Assembly: GCF_030908385.1 (NCBI RefSeq)
Contig: NZ_CP133091.1
Coordinates: forward strand, 2,661,501-2,725,500
Length of the DNA: 64,000 nt
Source of the DNA: Mangrovimonas sp. YM274
GTDB lineage: Bacteria > Bacteroidota > Bacteroidia > Flavobacteriales > Flavobacteriaceae
Direction of reading: 5' to 3'
The notes beneath the pieces were generated by a model that worked only from the letters and a program-made list of their open reading frames with translations, did no database searches and had not been told where the DNA came from. The translations under genes were made by a program, and so were the position numbers. Positions within the stretch are counted from its first letter, which is position 1. Every line of letters begins with the position of its first letter. Of the stretch, positions 18,382 through 26,723 are shown one piece after another.

Positions 18382-19239
18382 TTATTTATTCCAAATTTGA
18401 ATGGCAAAAGGTGCCCCATTGGGATCTTGGATGATGGCTACAGAACCATTTCTAATGTTGTTCTGAGGTTCAAGCATTATTTTGGCTCCTAGGGAAGCTG
18501 CCTTTGTAGAAATGCTCTCTACATCAGACACTTTAATATAGGGCAACCAGGCCGATCGCATATTGGCAACCGGGTTTTTCATAACACCACACAATTTCTC
18601 ATCTCCCGATTTTAACATAAAATAAGGTACCTTTTCTTCATTGTTTTCCACAGCTGCGTAAGGAGCTACACCCTTATAATAGTCCAGAGAACCTGACACA
18701 TCGTTGGTCCAAAGTTCGTTCCATAGCCAGGAGTTATTGTAAGCTTGAAAATTAGGATCGCCACTTTCCGAGTGGACATAAGCAACGTAGGCGCCCTGTG
18801 GATCTTGAACAAGAGCTGAACGCCCTCTCCCCTTGAAATTGGAAGGCTTAAACAAGGTTTTCCCTCCTTTTGCAGTATTATAAGCAACCGCCTTATCCAC
18901 ATCGGCAACAGAAACAGAACTCAGCCATTCCCCAGAAGGATGGGTTGTTACATTTAAAGGAATAATCCCTCCAATAGCATGGCCACCACTAAATATAACA
19001 TGGTAGGCCATATCATCCGTACCCAAAGACTTGTAGGTCCAGCCAAAAAGATCTGAATAGAAACTCATGGCCTGTTTCGGGTTAGGTGTGATCAAATCAT
19101 GCCAAACAATCTGACCGTGATTGTATTGAATTGAATCAGTTGAGGACAAAGTAGGGTACTCCGTCTGATCGCATGAAAAAGTAAACAATAAAAAGAACAA
19201 GGCAATTAACTTGGGGACCAAATTTCGACTAATTTCCAT
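18382..19239 (-). CDS. VOC (glyoxalase/bleomycin-resistance) family lipoprotein
   Basis: 285 residues with a lipoprotein signal peptide (lipobox TFSC, C23) and two tandem VOC modules. The first (about 42-155) starts IVWHDLITPNPKQAMSFY, the second (about 168-285) starts WLWNELWTNDVSGSLDYY. Both have the FxxxFGW or pyramidal strand patterns and end with PFAIQIW or AYVAYVHS. The fold serves metal-dependent lyases, dioxygenases and drug-binding proteins. Envelope anchoring is less usual for this family. Substrate unknown. Confidence 0.86.
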   Translation of the reverse strand: MEISRNLVPKLIALFFLLFTFSCDQTEYPTLSSTDSIQYNHGQIVWHDLITPNPKQAMSFYSDLFGWTYKSLGTDDMAYHVIFSGGHAIGGIIPLNVTTHPSGEWLSSVSVADVDKAVAYNTAKGGKTLFKPSNFKGRGRSALVQDPQGAYVAYVHSESGDPNFQAYNNSWLWNELWTNDVSGSLDYYKGVAPYAAVENNEEKVPYFMLKSGDEKLCGVMKNPVANMRSAWLPYIKVSDVESISTKAASLGAKIMLEPQNNIRNGSVAIIQDPNGAPFAIQIWNK

Positions 19240-19457
19240 ATTTACAGAGTTTTACAATGAATATTTACACATATAAAGATAAGGATTTTGTTACAACAAT
19301 TAAACGCGAATAAGATTAAAAGATTGATGGTGCCAAATTCAATGGAAAAGACAATTTTGCCTAGTAAAAAACTACGGGGTTACTATTCTGTAGAATTGAA
19401 ACTATACATTGGAAATAAAACTATTAAGAACCCCTCAACAAAAAATATTTCGCAATG

Positions 19458-19473
19458 TTCGTATATTAGCGAA
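19458..19473. promoter_or_regulatory. ArsR-type operator upstream of the arsR gene
   Basis: TTCGTATATTAGCGAA is an imperfect palindrome (five of six arm bases pair) 17 nt before the ATG at 19491. It has the same layout as the two perfect copies upstream of the thioredoxin gene and probably serves autorepression. Confidence 0.62.
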
Positions 19474-19490
19474 TAAAACCACTCACAAGC

Positions 19491-19796
19491 ATGCCGAACA
19501 TACCTAAAAAGGAATACTTCTCAGCAGAACAAGAACTCACGGCAAGATTTGCCAAGGCATTGGCACACCCCGTAAGGATTGCCATTTTGGAATTGTTACA
19601 TTCCCAAGCCTGCTGCTACCACGGTGATATGGCCGAAGAGCTTCCTATTGCCAAATCTACCCTTTCACAGCATTTAAAGGAGCTCAAAGGGGCTGGACTT
19701 ATTCAAGGCGACATTACACCACCTTCTACCAAGTACTGCATACACAAAGAAAATTTTGCACTAGCCAAGTCCCTTCTCAACAAAGTCTTTGCCTAA
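19491..19796 (+). CDS. ArsR/SmtB-family winged-helix repressor
   Basis: A 101-residue metalloregulator-type repressor. The winged-helix core covers about 14-95 with recognition helix KSTLSQHLKELKGAGL (about 55-70). Candidate thiol ligands are C41 and C42 in the helix before it (QACCYHGD) and C83 in the wing (KYCIH). This Cys-pair version is common beside CxC permeases. Palindromic operators lie before this gene and before the thioredoxin-permease genes. It likely derepresses both when a thiol-reactive metal or metalloid binds. Confidence 0.9.
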   Translation: MPNIPKKEYFSAEQELTARFAKALAHPVRIAILELLHSQACCYHGDMAEELPIAKSTLSQHLKELKGAGLIQGDITPPSTKYCIHKENFALAKSLLNKVFA

Positions 19797-19814
19797 ACTT
19801 TTCCGAAAAATCTG

Positions 19815-19859
19815 TTCGTATTATTACGAATTATCGAACATTGTTCGTATCTTTACGAA
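19815..19859. promoter_or_regulatory. Double ArsR operator overlapping the thioredoxin-permease promoter
   Basis: Two perfect palindromes, TTCGTATTATTACGAA (19815-19830) and TTCGTATCTTTACGAA (19844-19859), flank a third, CGAACATTGTTCG (19835-19847). The spacer of the second copy is TATCTTTA with its surroundings, which matches the Bacteroidota -7 element, so repressor binding would cover the promoter directly. The thioredoxin start follows 22 nt later. Confidence 0.78.
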
Positions 19860-19881
19860 TAGAACCATTTTTAATAACAAA

Positions 19882-20118
19882 ATGACCCATATAAAAGTCT
19901 TAGGTCCTGGTTGTGCCAAATGCAAAACCACCTATAACAATGTTCTGGAAGCCCTTAAACAAACCAATAGGGAAGCCCAGGTAGAAAAAATTGAAGACAT
20001 TGAAGAGATGATGAAATACAATGTCATGACAACGCCAGTGCTAATAATTGACGATGAAATAAAAGTTAAAGGAAGAGTGCCGCTATCCAGTGAGATAGTT
20101 GACATTTTAAAAAATTAA
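19882..20118 (+). CDS. Small thioredoxin-fold protein (CxxC, redox-active disulfide type)
   Basis: 78 residues with the thioredoxin-like motif GPGCAKC (C11, C14) and the cis-proline TTPVL (about 51-54). It belongs to the short MTH895/TRX-like family often encoded next to ArsR and a CxC permease. The frame stays open upstream to 19789, but that stretch crosses the operator palindromes; the ATG at 19882 gives the family length and is chosen. It probably delivers reducing power or a metal ligand to the permease's cysteines; this is inferred from context. Confidence 0.88.
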   Translation: MTHIKVLGPGCAKCKTTYNNVLEALKQTNREAQVEKIEDIEEMMKYNVMTTPVLIIDDEIKVKGRVPLSSEIVDILKN

Positions 20119-20186
20119 TTCCCTTTTCCAGAGTAAGAAGGGACACTAGATCTTTGTATGAATAGCGAAGATACAATACATTGCCC

Positions 20187-21161
20187 ATGTTCCATTGGAT
20201 ACAACAGTTAGCGGACTGGCTCATTTATGCCGTTTTTGGCTTGACACCTGAAACGCATTTGGCAAAGGCTCTCAACTTCTTTGTCTACGACACCTTAAAG
20301 ATTTTGATACTGTTGTTCCTAATGGTATTCTTAATGGGAGTTATTAATGCCTATTTCCCTGTAGAACGGCTAAAAAACTACCTTACCCAAAATAAACTCT
20401 TTGGCCTAGAATATATGTTTGCGTCCTTTTTTGGGGCCATTACACCATTTTGCTCCTGCTCTTCGGTGCCTTTGTTTATAGGATTTGTACAAGGAGGAAT
20501 CCCATTAAGCGTTACCTTAGCCTTTCTCATCACATCCCCATTGGTAAATGAAGTGGCTGTAGCCATGTTTCTTGGCATGTTTGGTCTAAAAACCACCCTC
20601 ATTTATGTAACATCTGGAATTCTATTGGGCACCATTGGCGGTTGGATTTTAGGAAAATTTCATTTAGAGCCTTTGCTCACAGATTGGGTAAAAAAACTAG
20701 TCGCCCAGAACCAACAACACATCCCATACCAAGAAGAAAAAACAAGCTTTAAGCAACGTTTGCCAAACATAACCAGAGGTGCTTGGCAGATTGTTAAAAG
20801 TGTAATGGTCTATGTTATATTGGGCATTGCCATTGGAGCCGCCATGCACGGCTACGTACCTGAAAACTTTTTCGAACACCATTTAGGTGGGGCTCAATGG
20901 TGGACAGTACCATTGGCCGTCCTACTCGCCGTACCCATGTATGCCAATGCAGCAGGTATTGTTCCGGTCATTCAAGTATTTGTGGCCAAAGGCATTCCCC
21001 TAGGCACTGCAATTGCCTTTATGATGGCTACCGTGGGCCTCTCCATTCCAGAGGCTACCTTACTCAAAAAAGTAATGAGTACAAAACTTATTGCTATCTA
21101 TTTTGGCACGGTAACGCTGTTCATTATTGTATCTGGATTTTTGTTTAATGTCTTGCTATAA
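20187..21161 (+). CDS. SO_0444/ArsP-like (DUF318) permease with CxC motif
   Basis: A polytopic membrane permease of 324 residues (from ATG 20187; a TTG at 20181 is in frame). It shows the DUF318 hallmark TPFCSCSSVPLFIGF with C89 and C91, followed by ITSPLVNEVA. About eight membrane helices are split by a soluble loop (about 165-195). The second half repeats the pattern (AGIVPVIQVF). Family members export organoarsenicals or other thiol-bound cations. Together with ArsR and thioredoxin upstream it forms a compact metal(loid) efflux unit; the substrate is not certain. Confidence 0.9.
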   Translation: MFHWIQQLADWLIYAVFGLTPETHLAKALNFFVYDTLKILILLFLMVFLMGVINAYFPVERLKNYLTQNKLFGLEYMFASFFGAITPFCSCSSVPLFIGFVQGGIPLSVTLAFLITSPLVNEVAVAMFLGMFGLKTTLIYVTSGILLGTIGGWILGKFHLEPLLTDWVKKLVAQNQQHIPYQEEKTSFKQRLPNITRGAWQIVKSVMVYVILGIAIGAAMHGYVPENFFEHHLGGAQWWTVPLAVLLAVPMYANAAGIVPVIQVFVAKGIPLGTAIAFMMATVGLSIPEATLLKKVMSTKLIAIYFGTVTLFIIVSGFLFNVLL

Positions 21162-21516
21162 ATATTTTTCCTGTTCATTTATATGGATTTCACTTGAACA
21201 ATTCCAAACAATATAGCCACTGTTACAAATCCAATTATTTGTCGTCTTATAATCATGGAAACAAATAAGATGGCATTTTCAACAGAACAATTCTTATAAT
21301 CCGGGAAAGATATTGAATATTCCAAAAAATGACTACATCTTATGTCAATTTGGCCTCTCGAAAAAAGTGTTTTTTACCAAGAAAAGTGCGGTTAGGCATT
21401 TTGCAATCGATTTAAAGGAAATAAAGAGAACAAATCACTTCAAGAAGCATCATTTTCTTATATTTAATCATGTCTTTTATTAAAACTTTTACCAACATTA
21501 CTAAACCAACCTTTAT
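21162..21516. other. Intergenic region without visible genes
   Basis: 355 nt of AT-rich sequence between the permease gene and a membrane protein gene. No tRNA, strong hairpin, palindromic operator or small ORF with a convincing signal was seen. It probably contains the promoter of the next gene but no clear -7 match was found. Confidence 0.4.
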
Positions 21517-22029
21517 ATGAAACCTCAGTTTAACGAGCATCAAAAATTCACCCAATGGTGGCTTTGGCTTATTTTAATCCCCATAGGTGCCCTGCCCTTA
21601 GTGGGCATTTACAAACAAATTATACTTAATGAACCTTTTGGAGACAAACCCATATCTAACCTTGGTCTTATAGGGTTTGCTTGTTTCACATTCGCTTTAC
21701 TTACTCTCTTTTTTGTCATGAAATTGACAACCAAAATCAACAAAGACGGTATTGAAATGCGTTTCTTTCCTTTTGTAAAGAAGACTACCAAATGGAGCGA
21801 TATTAAAACAGCCGAGCTAATCAATTACGGATTTGTAGGTGGCTGGGGCATTAGGCTTTGGACTAAATACGGAACCGTCTACAATATGAAAGGCAACAAA
21901 GGCTTGGCAATTGAGCTATTAAATGGCAAAAAATTCCTTATTGGCACACAAAAGGAAACGGAATTAAAGGAAGTTCTAAAAAAACTTAAATTAAGTTTAA
22001 TATCTCATAAACAGGAAAGCTCATTGTAA
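21517..22029 (+). CDS. Membrane protein with PH-like domain, function unknown
   Basis: 170 residues. Two N-terminal membrane helices (about 15-33 and 45-68) are followed by a cytosolic beta-rich domain with TTKINKDGIEMRFFPF, a W-containing turn (KWSDIKTAE), GWGIRLW and NGKKFLIGT. This pattern is typical of bacterial PH-like domains in small membrane proteins. No partner gene is evident; it stands alone between opposing genes. Confidence 0.72.
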   Translation: MKPQFNEHQKFTQWWLWLILIPIGALPLVGIYKQIILNEPFGDKPISNLGLIGFACFTFALLTLFFVMKLTTKINKDGIEMRFFPFVKKTTKWSDIKTAELINYGFVGGWGIRLWTKYGTVYNMKGNKGLAIELLNGKKFLIGTQKETELKEVLKKLKLSLISHKQESSL

Positions 22030-22062
22030 AAAACAACCGCCTTCCTGTTCTCTATAATATAA

Positions 22063-22761
22063 TTACTTACAATTACCATCTGTATCGCAAGAAGCGCTAT
22101 CATTAGCAATTACATGTATTTCATTTTGATGCTTCTCCCAACTTTCTTTAAGTGCACGTGTAAATACGTCTGCTGGTTGCGCTCCAGAAACACCATATTT
22201 GCCATCTATAACAAAAAACGGCACTGATGAAATCCCCAGGTTTCTAGCCTCCATTTCATCTTGTCTCACATCATATTTAAAATCATCAGATGCCAGCATT
22301 TGGTTAACCTGATTGACGTCCAAACCTAAAGATTTTGAAATGTCACTAAGTACATTGGTATCGTCTATATTTTTACCTTCACAAAGATGCGCTTTAAGCA
22401 AAGCTTCTTTGGTTTCGTTGGCAAGCCCTTGTTGTTTTGCTAAATGCAACAATCTATGGGCATTTAATGAATTAGCAGGAATGGATTGCTCTAAATTAAA
22501 ATCAAGACCTGTGTTAGCCGCCATTGCCGTTACCTGATCAAACATTTGTTGGGCACGGTCTCTGTCTATGCCTTTGCTTTCAACAAAATGACTTAGCGCA
22601 TCTGTGTGTGCTGCGGTTTGTAGTTTAGGATCCAACTCAAAGCTTTTCCATTCAATAGTGATACTGTCTTTATGAGGGAAACTATTTAAAGCCGTTTCAA
22701 AATGTTTTTTTCCAATATAGCAAAACGGGCAACGTATATCGGACCAAATTTTTATTTGCAT
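22063..22761 (-). CDS. DsbA-family oxidoreductase, FrnE-like
   Basis: 232 residues of the cytosolic DsbA/FrnE family (no signal peptide). The redox motif CPFC is at C11-C14 (SDIRCPFCYIGKK), the helical insert spans about 65-170 and the cis-Pro loop is GISSVPFFVIDGKYGVSGAQ (about 184-203). A C-terminal pair of Cys (SCDTDGNC) ends the protein, as in some FrnE homologues. Relatives act in disulfide exchange or polyketide-related isomerisation; here a role in thiol stress is likely but unproven. Confidence 0.9.
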   Translation of the reverse strand: MQIKIWSDIRCPFCYIGKKHFETALNSFPHKDSITIEWKSFELDPKLQTAAHTDALSHFVESKGIDRDRAQQMFDQVTAMAANTGLDFNLEQSIPANSLNAHRLLHLAKQQGLANETKEALLKAHLCEGKNIDDTNVLSDISKSLGLDVNQVNQMLASDDFKYDVRQDEMEARNLGISSVPFFVIDGKYGVSGAQPADVFTRALKESWEKHQNEIHVIANDSASCDTDGNCK

Positions 22762-23217
22762 ATTTTTTTATTTCAAACGTTGGACGTAGGTTCTTTTTAA
22801 AACTTTCAGTAAAAACTGATAATTTTCCTTTCAGTTTTAGAATATAAAATTCAATTACAAGCTGGGCAAAACTAACATTTGTCGAAAAAACATAAAAACA
22901 TCTCTTTCTGAAAGCAATAAATAACATAGAAATTAGGGCAATTTATGTAGGTTGTATTGAATTAAAACACATCTATCCTTACTAGTAATTATAATTTCGG
23001 AGCAAATTCTTCAGGTAATTATGAACTGAAATTCAAATCAAGTTATATGGTTAATTTGAGTATGGATTAAAACTTTAAAACAACATACAACACGTGTCTC
23101 TATAAACATAAATCAAAAAGTAAATTTCCTTTAACTATCTTTACCCTTTCCTAGAAACAAAATTAGCATTAACATTAGACCTTAAAAACAACCAAAAACC
23201 AAAATGGTCTTTTTAGC
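22762..23217. other. Divergent intergenic region between frnE-like and araC-like genes
   Basis: 456 nt. It contains a -7-like TATCTTTA (23136-23143) facing the AraC gene and AT-rich sequence near the minus-strand start. No RNA gene, repeat or convincing small ORF was seen. An open frame around 22697-22927 on the minus strand is not convincing because it lacks coding character and overlaps the frnE-like gene. Confidence 0.4.
23136..23143 (+). promoter_or_regulatory. Candidate -7 promoter element of the AraC-family gene
   Basis: TATCTTTA, seven of eight positions of TAnnTTTG, 74 nt before the start at 23218. The flanking TTTAACTATCTTTA resembles sequences before the serine hydrolase and GH88 genes. 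Confidence 0.4.
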
Positions 23218-24201
23218 ATGGAAACAAAAGCACCTTCAACAATTTCTTATCCGTTTCTAGTACCAGCAGAATGGTACTCGTTTCTGGAAAACCAACATCT
23301 AGGGGCATTTCAGCAGGAGACCTTTGAACTATACCCAACAATTGGGAAGGGGTATTTGCAATACCTAGAGTTCCAAAAAGGATTTTGGGCCCAGCAAATG
23401 AACTTTAGGCTTCAAAACGCATTGCCCTTAATCCAGACTCCCAGTAAAATAAACGACCTATTTATCATCAATTTTTACCTTACCAGCACATCTATTCATC
23501 AAAAAACCAACAAAAACCGGTTTGAATTTAATTTCGACAACATAAGTGTGATGCTAAGTTCGTCCGCTGCTGTTTTTCATTACAACATTCCAGCCAAGGA
23601 AGACGTGAAAATATTTCAGATAGGATTTACTAGAGAATGGCTACTTACCAACGCCTTTGAAGAGGTCTCTTCCGATCTTAAAAACATATTTATGGGCAAC
23701 GACCCCATCTATATGGCGGAAAATCTAGATTACCAGTTCAAATATTTGGTGGAAGAAATGGATCTGCGCAATGCCAATCGCTTGTTTTTGTTTTCTGGAG
23801 CACTGCAACTGCTCAATACCTTCTTTACGAAACTGGAAAACAGGCAGCTAAACACAAAAGACCTTTCCAATATTCATCATACCGACCTCGAGAGCTTATT
23901 GCAGATACGCACCTTTATGGATGAAGATCCTTTAAAAGCCATTAGCTTGGATGCCCTTGCACAACAATCTGGTATGAGCCTTTCTAAATTTAAGCGTTAT
24001 TTTAAGCAGGTTTTTGGTGTGACTCCATATCAATACCACCTGCAAAATAAACTGGCTGTAGCCTTCAATCGATTAGGTCAGAATTACAGTGTTTCAGAAG
24101 TCGCATTTCTATTGGGCTACAATAACCTTAGTCATTTTTCAAAAGCATTTAAAAAACAATATGGATTTTTACCCAGTGAAGTACAAAAGGAAGTCTCTTG
24201 A
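23218..24201 (+). CDS. AraC-family transcriptional regulator
   Basis: 327 residues. The N-terminal part (about 1-200) is a ligand-sensing or dimerisation domain of the cupin-like type seen in Flavobacteriaceae. The C-terminal 95 residues hold two helix-turn-helix units: ISLDALAQQSGMSLSKFKRY and YSVSEVAFLLGYNNLSHFSK, ending with the signature FKKQYGFLPSEV. It is convergent with a minus-strand cluster (DUF1330, Hsp31-like) and may control nearby stress genes; targets are not shown by the sequence. Confidence 0.9.
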   Translation: METKAPSTISYPFLVPAEWYSFLENQHLGAFQQETFELYPTIGKGYLQYLEFQKGFWAQQMNFRLQNALPLIQTPSKINDLFIINFYLTSTSIHQKTNKNRFEFNFDNISVMLSSSAAVFHYNIPAKEDVKIFQIGFTREWLLTNAFEEVSSDLKNIFMGNDPIYMAENLDYQFKYLVEEMDLRNANRLFLFSGALQLLNTFFTKLENRQLNTKDLSNIHHTDLESLLQIRTFMDEDPLKAISLDALAQQSGMSLSKFKRYFKQVFGVTPYQYHLQNKLAVAFNRLGQNYSVSEVAFLLGYNNLSHFSKAFKKQYGFLPSEVQKEVS

Positions 24202-24202
24202 C

Positions 24203-24257
24203 AAAAAAGGGCTCAAACAATTACTTCCTCATCGAGCCTTTTAAAATGCCCTTTTTG
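24203..24257. terminator. Probable bidirectional terminator between araC-like and DUF1330 genes
   Basis: AAAAAGGGC near 24206 pairs with GCCCTTTTT near 24250. An inner alternative is GGGCTC with GAGCC. A run of T follows on the plus strand. It lies between two converging genes. Pairing is imperfect and the loop is long. Confidence 0.45.
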
Positions 24258-24267
24258 TTATCAACAA

Positions 24268-24567
24268 TTATGTATTGGGATTGAATGCCTTCGCCAAAAT
24301 TACGGTATTGTCTTTCGTCGAGTTGATTCTAAACGGACGAACCGATTGATATTCCTCGCTATTAAAACACTCCATTGCTATTTCCTGTGAAGGAAACTTA
24401 ATGATGGAATGCATCATTTTCCTGTTACCTTCTATAACTACTGCTTCGGTATCAGACACCAGCAACTCACCGCCATATTGCTGTAATATTTCCCATACTG
24501 CTGGCGGATAGTTTTGAAACGTTTCAAAATCAACAATATCGTAACTGATTATAAAATAGGCTTCCAT
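24268..24567 (-). CDS. DUF1330 domain protein
   Basis: 99 residues, a single DUF1330 (dimeric alpha-beta barrel) domain starting MEAYFIISYDIVDFETFQNY and ending with AKAFNPNT. The family has the ferredoxin-like fold seen in EthD and YCII-like proteins; enzymatic roles are not established. It lies 44 nt downstream of the Hsp31-like gene on the same strand, so the two are probably co-transcribed. Confidence 0.83.
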   Translation of the reverse strand: MEAYFIISYDIVDFETFQNYPPAVWEILQQYGGELLVSDTEAVVIEGNRKMMHSIIKFPSQEIAMECFNSEEYQSVRPFRINSTKDNTVILAKAFNPNT

Positions 24568-24611
24568 CTTATCTACTTCTGTTTATTGCTATGTGTTAAT
24601 GTATTCTTTAA

Positions 24612-25460
24612 TTATGCCTCGTTCAACAAAGCTTTACTGGTTATAATGCCCAGCTCATTGGCTGCTTTAGGACCATCTCCCGTTATCAGTTTTCTATCAA
24701 CAATTACCTTTCCATTCATGGTTTTATTAACAACTTTAATGCCTAAACGGTTCAACCTTTCTCCAAAAAACCAAGGCATAGCTCCCGGTAGATACCCCGT
24801 AGCTGGCAGCAGTTTATCCATACCATCGGGACAAGCCGAAATGTTATACCCTTCATAAGGTGAAGGCTCACCAGTTGCCAAGAACGCCGAAGGCCCGTGG
24901 CAAATACTAATCATGTATTTGTTGTGTGCTGCCGTCCAATTAACCAACTTTGCAACAGCACTGCTAAAGGGCAAATCACCAACAGCGCCATGTCCTCCAG
25001 GAAAATAAACAGCTACATAAGGACTACTGTCATCCAATTGGCGAACCAATTCCCAAAGATTTAATGGGGTTTCTAGTCTTGTTTTATAGCTCTCATATAG
25101 CTCCATCACCGCCAGATCATCTGTAGGCATGGCCCAATGCTCCAAGGCCAATTCGCCTCCTGTTGGTGTTGCAATATCGATGGCAAAGCCCGCCGATTCC
25201 CAATGTAGCATAGGTATGAATAATTCAAAAGGATGGTTGCCTGTGTGGAACAATTTACCATTGGCCATTTTCAACAATTCTGTTTCAGTTCCAACAATTA
25301 AAATTTTCTTTGACGCATCTTGATTCCTTTTTTCAAAATTATAGGGAGCATAATCCGTCTTTGTATCTACCGCCAGTTTCAATGCCAAATTAGAAGGCGA
25401 ATAGACATTGGGACTCTCTTCATAAGGTGCTACCCCAAATATTTGCTTAATGCAGCTCAT
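24612..25460 (-). CDS. hchA: Hsp31/HchA-like DJ-1/PfpI-superfamily protein (glyoxalase III/protein chaperone)
   Basis: 282 residues. The nucleophile elbow SICHGPSAF has C187 and H188, and the companion acid is likely E79 (HPFEL) with D212/D215 behind the elbow. Length and the N-terminal extension match E. coli HchA, which has glutathione-independent glyoxalase III and holdase activities. The start overlaps the end of a small upstream gene by 4 nt, which implies translational coupling. Role: probable handling of methylglyoxal or protein glycation damage. Confidence 0.86.
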   Translation of the reverse strand: MSCIKQIFGVAPYEESPNVYSPSNLALKLAVDTKTDYAPYNFEKRNQDASKKILIVGTETELLKMANGKLFHTGNHPFELFIPMLHWESAGFAIDIATPTGGELALEHWAMPTDDLAVMELYESYKTRLETPLNLWELVRQLDDSSPYVAVYFPGGHGAVGDLPFSSAVAKLVNWTAAHNKYMISICHGPSAFLATGEPSPYEGYNISACPDGMDKLLPATGYLPGAMPWFFGERLNRLGIKVVNKTMNGKVIVDRKLITGDGPKAANELGIITSKALLNEA

Positions 25461-25624
25461 GTAACTTCTTTTAATCGTTTTGTAGTATTCCTATCAATAA
25501 GCAGCAATGATAACACCATTAAACCATCAATAGTTACCCCAAGAAGACCAAGGACTAACGGTAAAGGGTTTATAAAACCATAAACATCATCAAATGCAAC
25601 CTGCTCTAATAAGGTTGTATTCAT
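25457..25624 (-). CDS. Small single-helix membrane protein coupled to hchA
   Basis: 55 residues from the ATG at 25624 (MNTTLLEQVAFDDVYGF). One membrane helix spans about 21-42 (LPLVLGLLGVTIDGLMVLSL) and a basic C-terminal tail follows (DRNTTKRLKEV). The frame stays open upstream to 25678 but this extension lacks coding signs. The stop overlaps the hchA start as ATGA, a pattern expected of a true coupled gene. No family recognised. Confidence 0.55.
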   Translation of the reverse strand: MNTTLLEQVAFDDVYGFINPLPLVLGLLGVTIDGLMVLSLLLIDRNTTKRLKEVT

Positions 25625-25778
25625 GACATGGCAAGGAATGGGAATATTGAAAATCAGTCGAATCGAACAAAAAAACACTTAAAATATCGCGGTTTTACTA
25701 CAGGTATAAAAAATTGCTCTAAAAACACGACTAATTAAGAGTTGTAGAACTCGTTCTATAAATACAGAACAAAAACAC

Positions 25779-25786
25779 TATCTTTA
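25779..25786 (+). promoter_or_regulatory. Candidate -7 promoter element of the SRPBCC gene
   Basis: TATCTTTA, 78 nt before the start at 25865, seven of eight positions of the consensus. It lies between this gene and the divergent hchA transcript. Confidence 0.4.
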
Positions 25787-25864
25787 ACTAAGCATGACAA
25801 CTACCCTTATCATCTCCTAAACAGCACCCTACCAAAGCAAAATACTTGAAAACAGATACAAACC

Positions 25865-26323
25865 ATGAAAAAACTGCAATACAAGATCGATATTAAGGCA
25901 TCAGCCGAAAAGGTCTATAATACCATGCTTGGTATGAACAATAAAGAGACCTACCAGCAATGGACAGCCGAATTTAATCCAACCTCAACCTATGAAGGCA
26001 GCTGGGAAAAGGGATCTAAAATCTATTTTATCGGGACGGATACCAATGGAAAAAAAGCTGGTATGGTATCTGAAATTGTGAATAACATTCCGTTCCAGAT
26101 GGTTTCCATTCGCCATTATGGAATATTGGATGGTGACAATGAAATTACCGAAGGCCCAGAGATTGATCAATGGGCAGGCAGCATGGAAAATTATGCATTC
26201 CAAGAGCATGATGGCATAACAACTGTTACCGCCGAATGTGATATGGCTGAGGACTACATAGATTATTTTAACACTACTTGGCCGAAGGCCTTACAAAAAC
26301 TCAAGGAACTTTCGGAAAGTTAA
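25865..26323 (+). CDS. SRPBCC (AHSA1/START-like) domain protein
   Basis: 152 residues forming one SRPBCC ligand-binding domain: the N-terminal strand LQYKIDIKASAEKVYNTM, WTAEFNPTSTYEGSW, and a C-terminal helix (TTWPKALQKLKEL). The fold binds small hydrophobic ligands; AHSA1 proteins are also found with stress genes. It precedes the DUF1428 gene by 22 nt, most likely in one operon. Ligand unknown. Confidence 0.82.
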   Translation: MKKLQYKIDIKASAEKVYNTMLGMNNKETYQQWTAEFNPTSTYEGSWEKGSKIYFIGTDTNGKKAGMVSEIVNNIPFQMVSIRHYGILDGDNEITEGPEIDQWAGSMENYAFQEHDGITTVTAECDMAEDYIDYFNTTWPKALQKLKELSES

Positions 26324-26345
26324 AATAATAACACAACAACAAAAC

Positions 26346-26723
26346 ATGACAAACTATATAGATGCCTTCGTCTTTCCAATTCCTCGAGTTTATTTGAATG
26401 ACTATAAAAAGGTAGCGGAAAAAGTAGCTGACATTTGGAAAGAATATGGGGCCATTGCCTACTTCGAATTTATTGGAGACGAGTTACATTTAGAAGGCAC
26501 CAAATCCTTTATTGAAACCGTAAATGCGAAAAAAGACGAGATAGTTATCTTTGGATGGACTGTATTCCCGTCAAAAGAAATACGTGATTTGGCCAACCAA
26601 AAAGTGCCAACCGACCCAAGAATAAAAGAATTGGTAGAACCCTTGACTAATCCTGAAAAATTGATTTTTGATGCCAGCAGAATGGTCTATGGAGGATTTA
26701 AACCATTTGTGGAATCAAAATAG
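26346..26723 (+). CDS. DUF1428 domain protein
   Basis: 125 residues matching DUF1428 (dimeric alpha-beta barrel): it begins with YIDAFVFPIPRVYLNDYKKVAEKVADIW, carries GWTVFPSKEIRD and ends with DASRMVYGGFKPFVE. The family is small and uncharacterised. Close linkage to the SRPBCC gene is common in Bacteroidota. Confidence 0.84.
   Translation: MTNYIDAFVFPIPRVYLNDYKKVAEKVADIWKEYGAIAYFEFIGDELHLEGTKSFIETVNAKKDEIVIFGWTVFPSKEIRDLANQKVPTDPRIKELVEPLTNPEKLIFDASRMVYGGFKPFVESK

Noticed and set aside
19789-19881. Longer N-terminus for the small thioredoxin
   Set aside because: The sequence consists of operator palindromes and lies upstream of the family-typical start.
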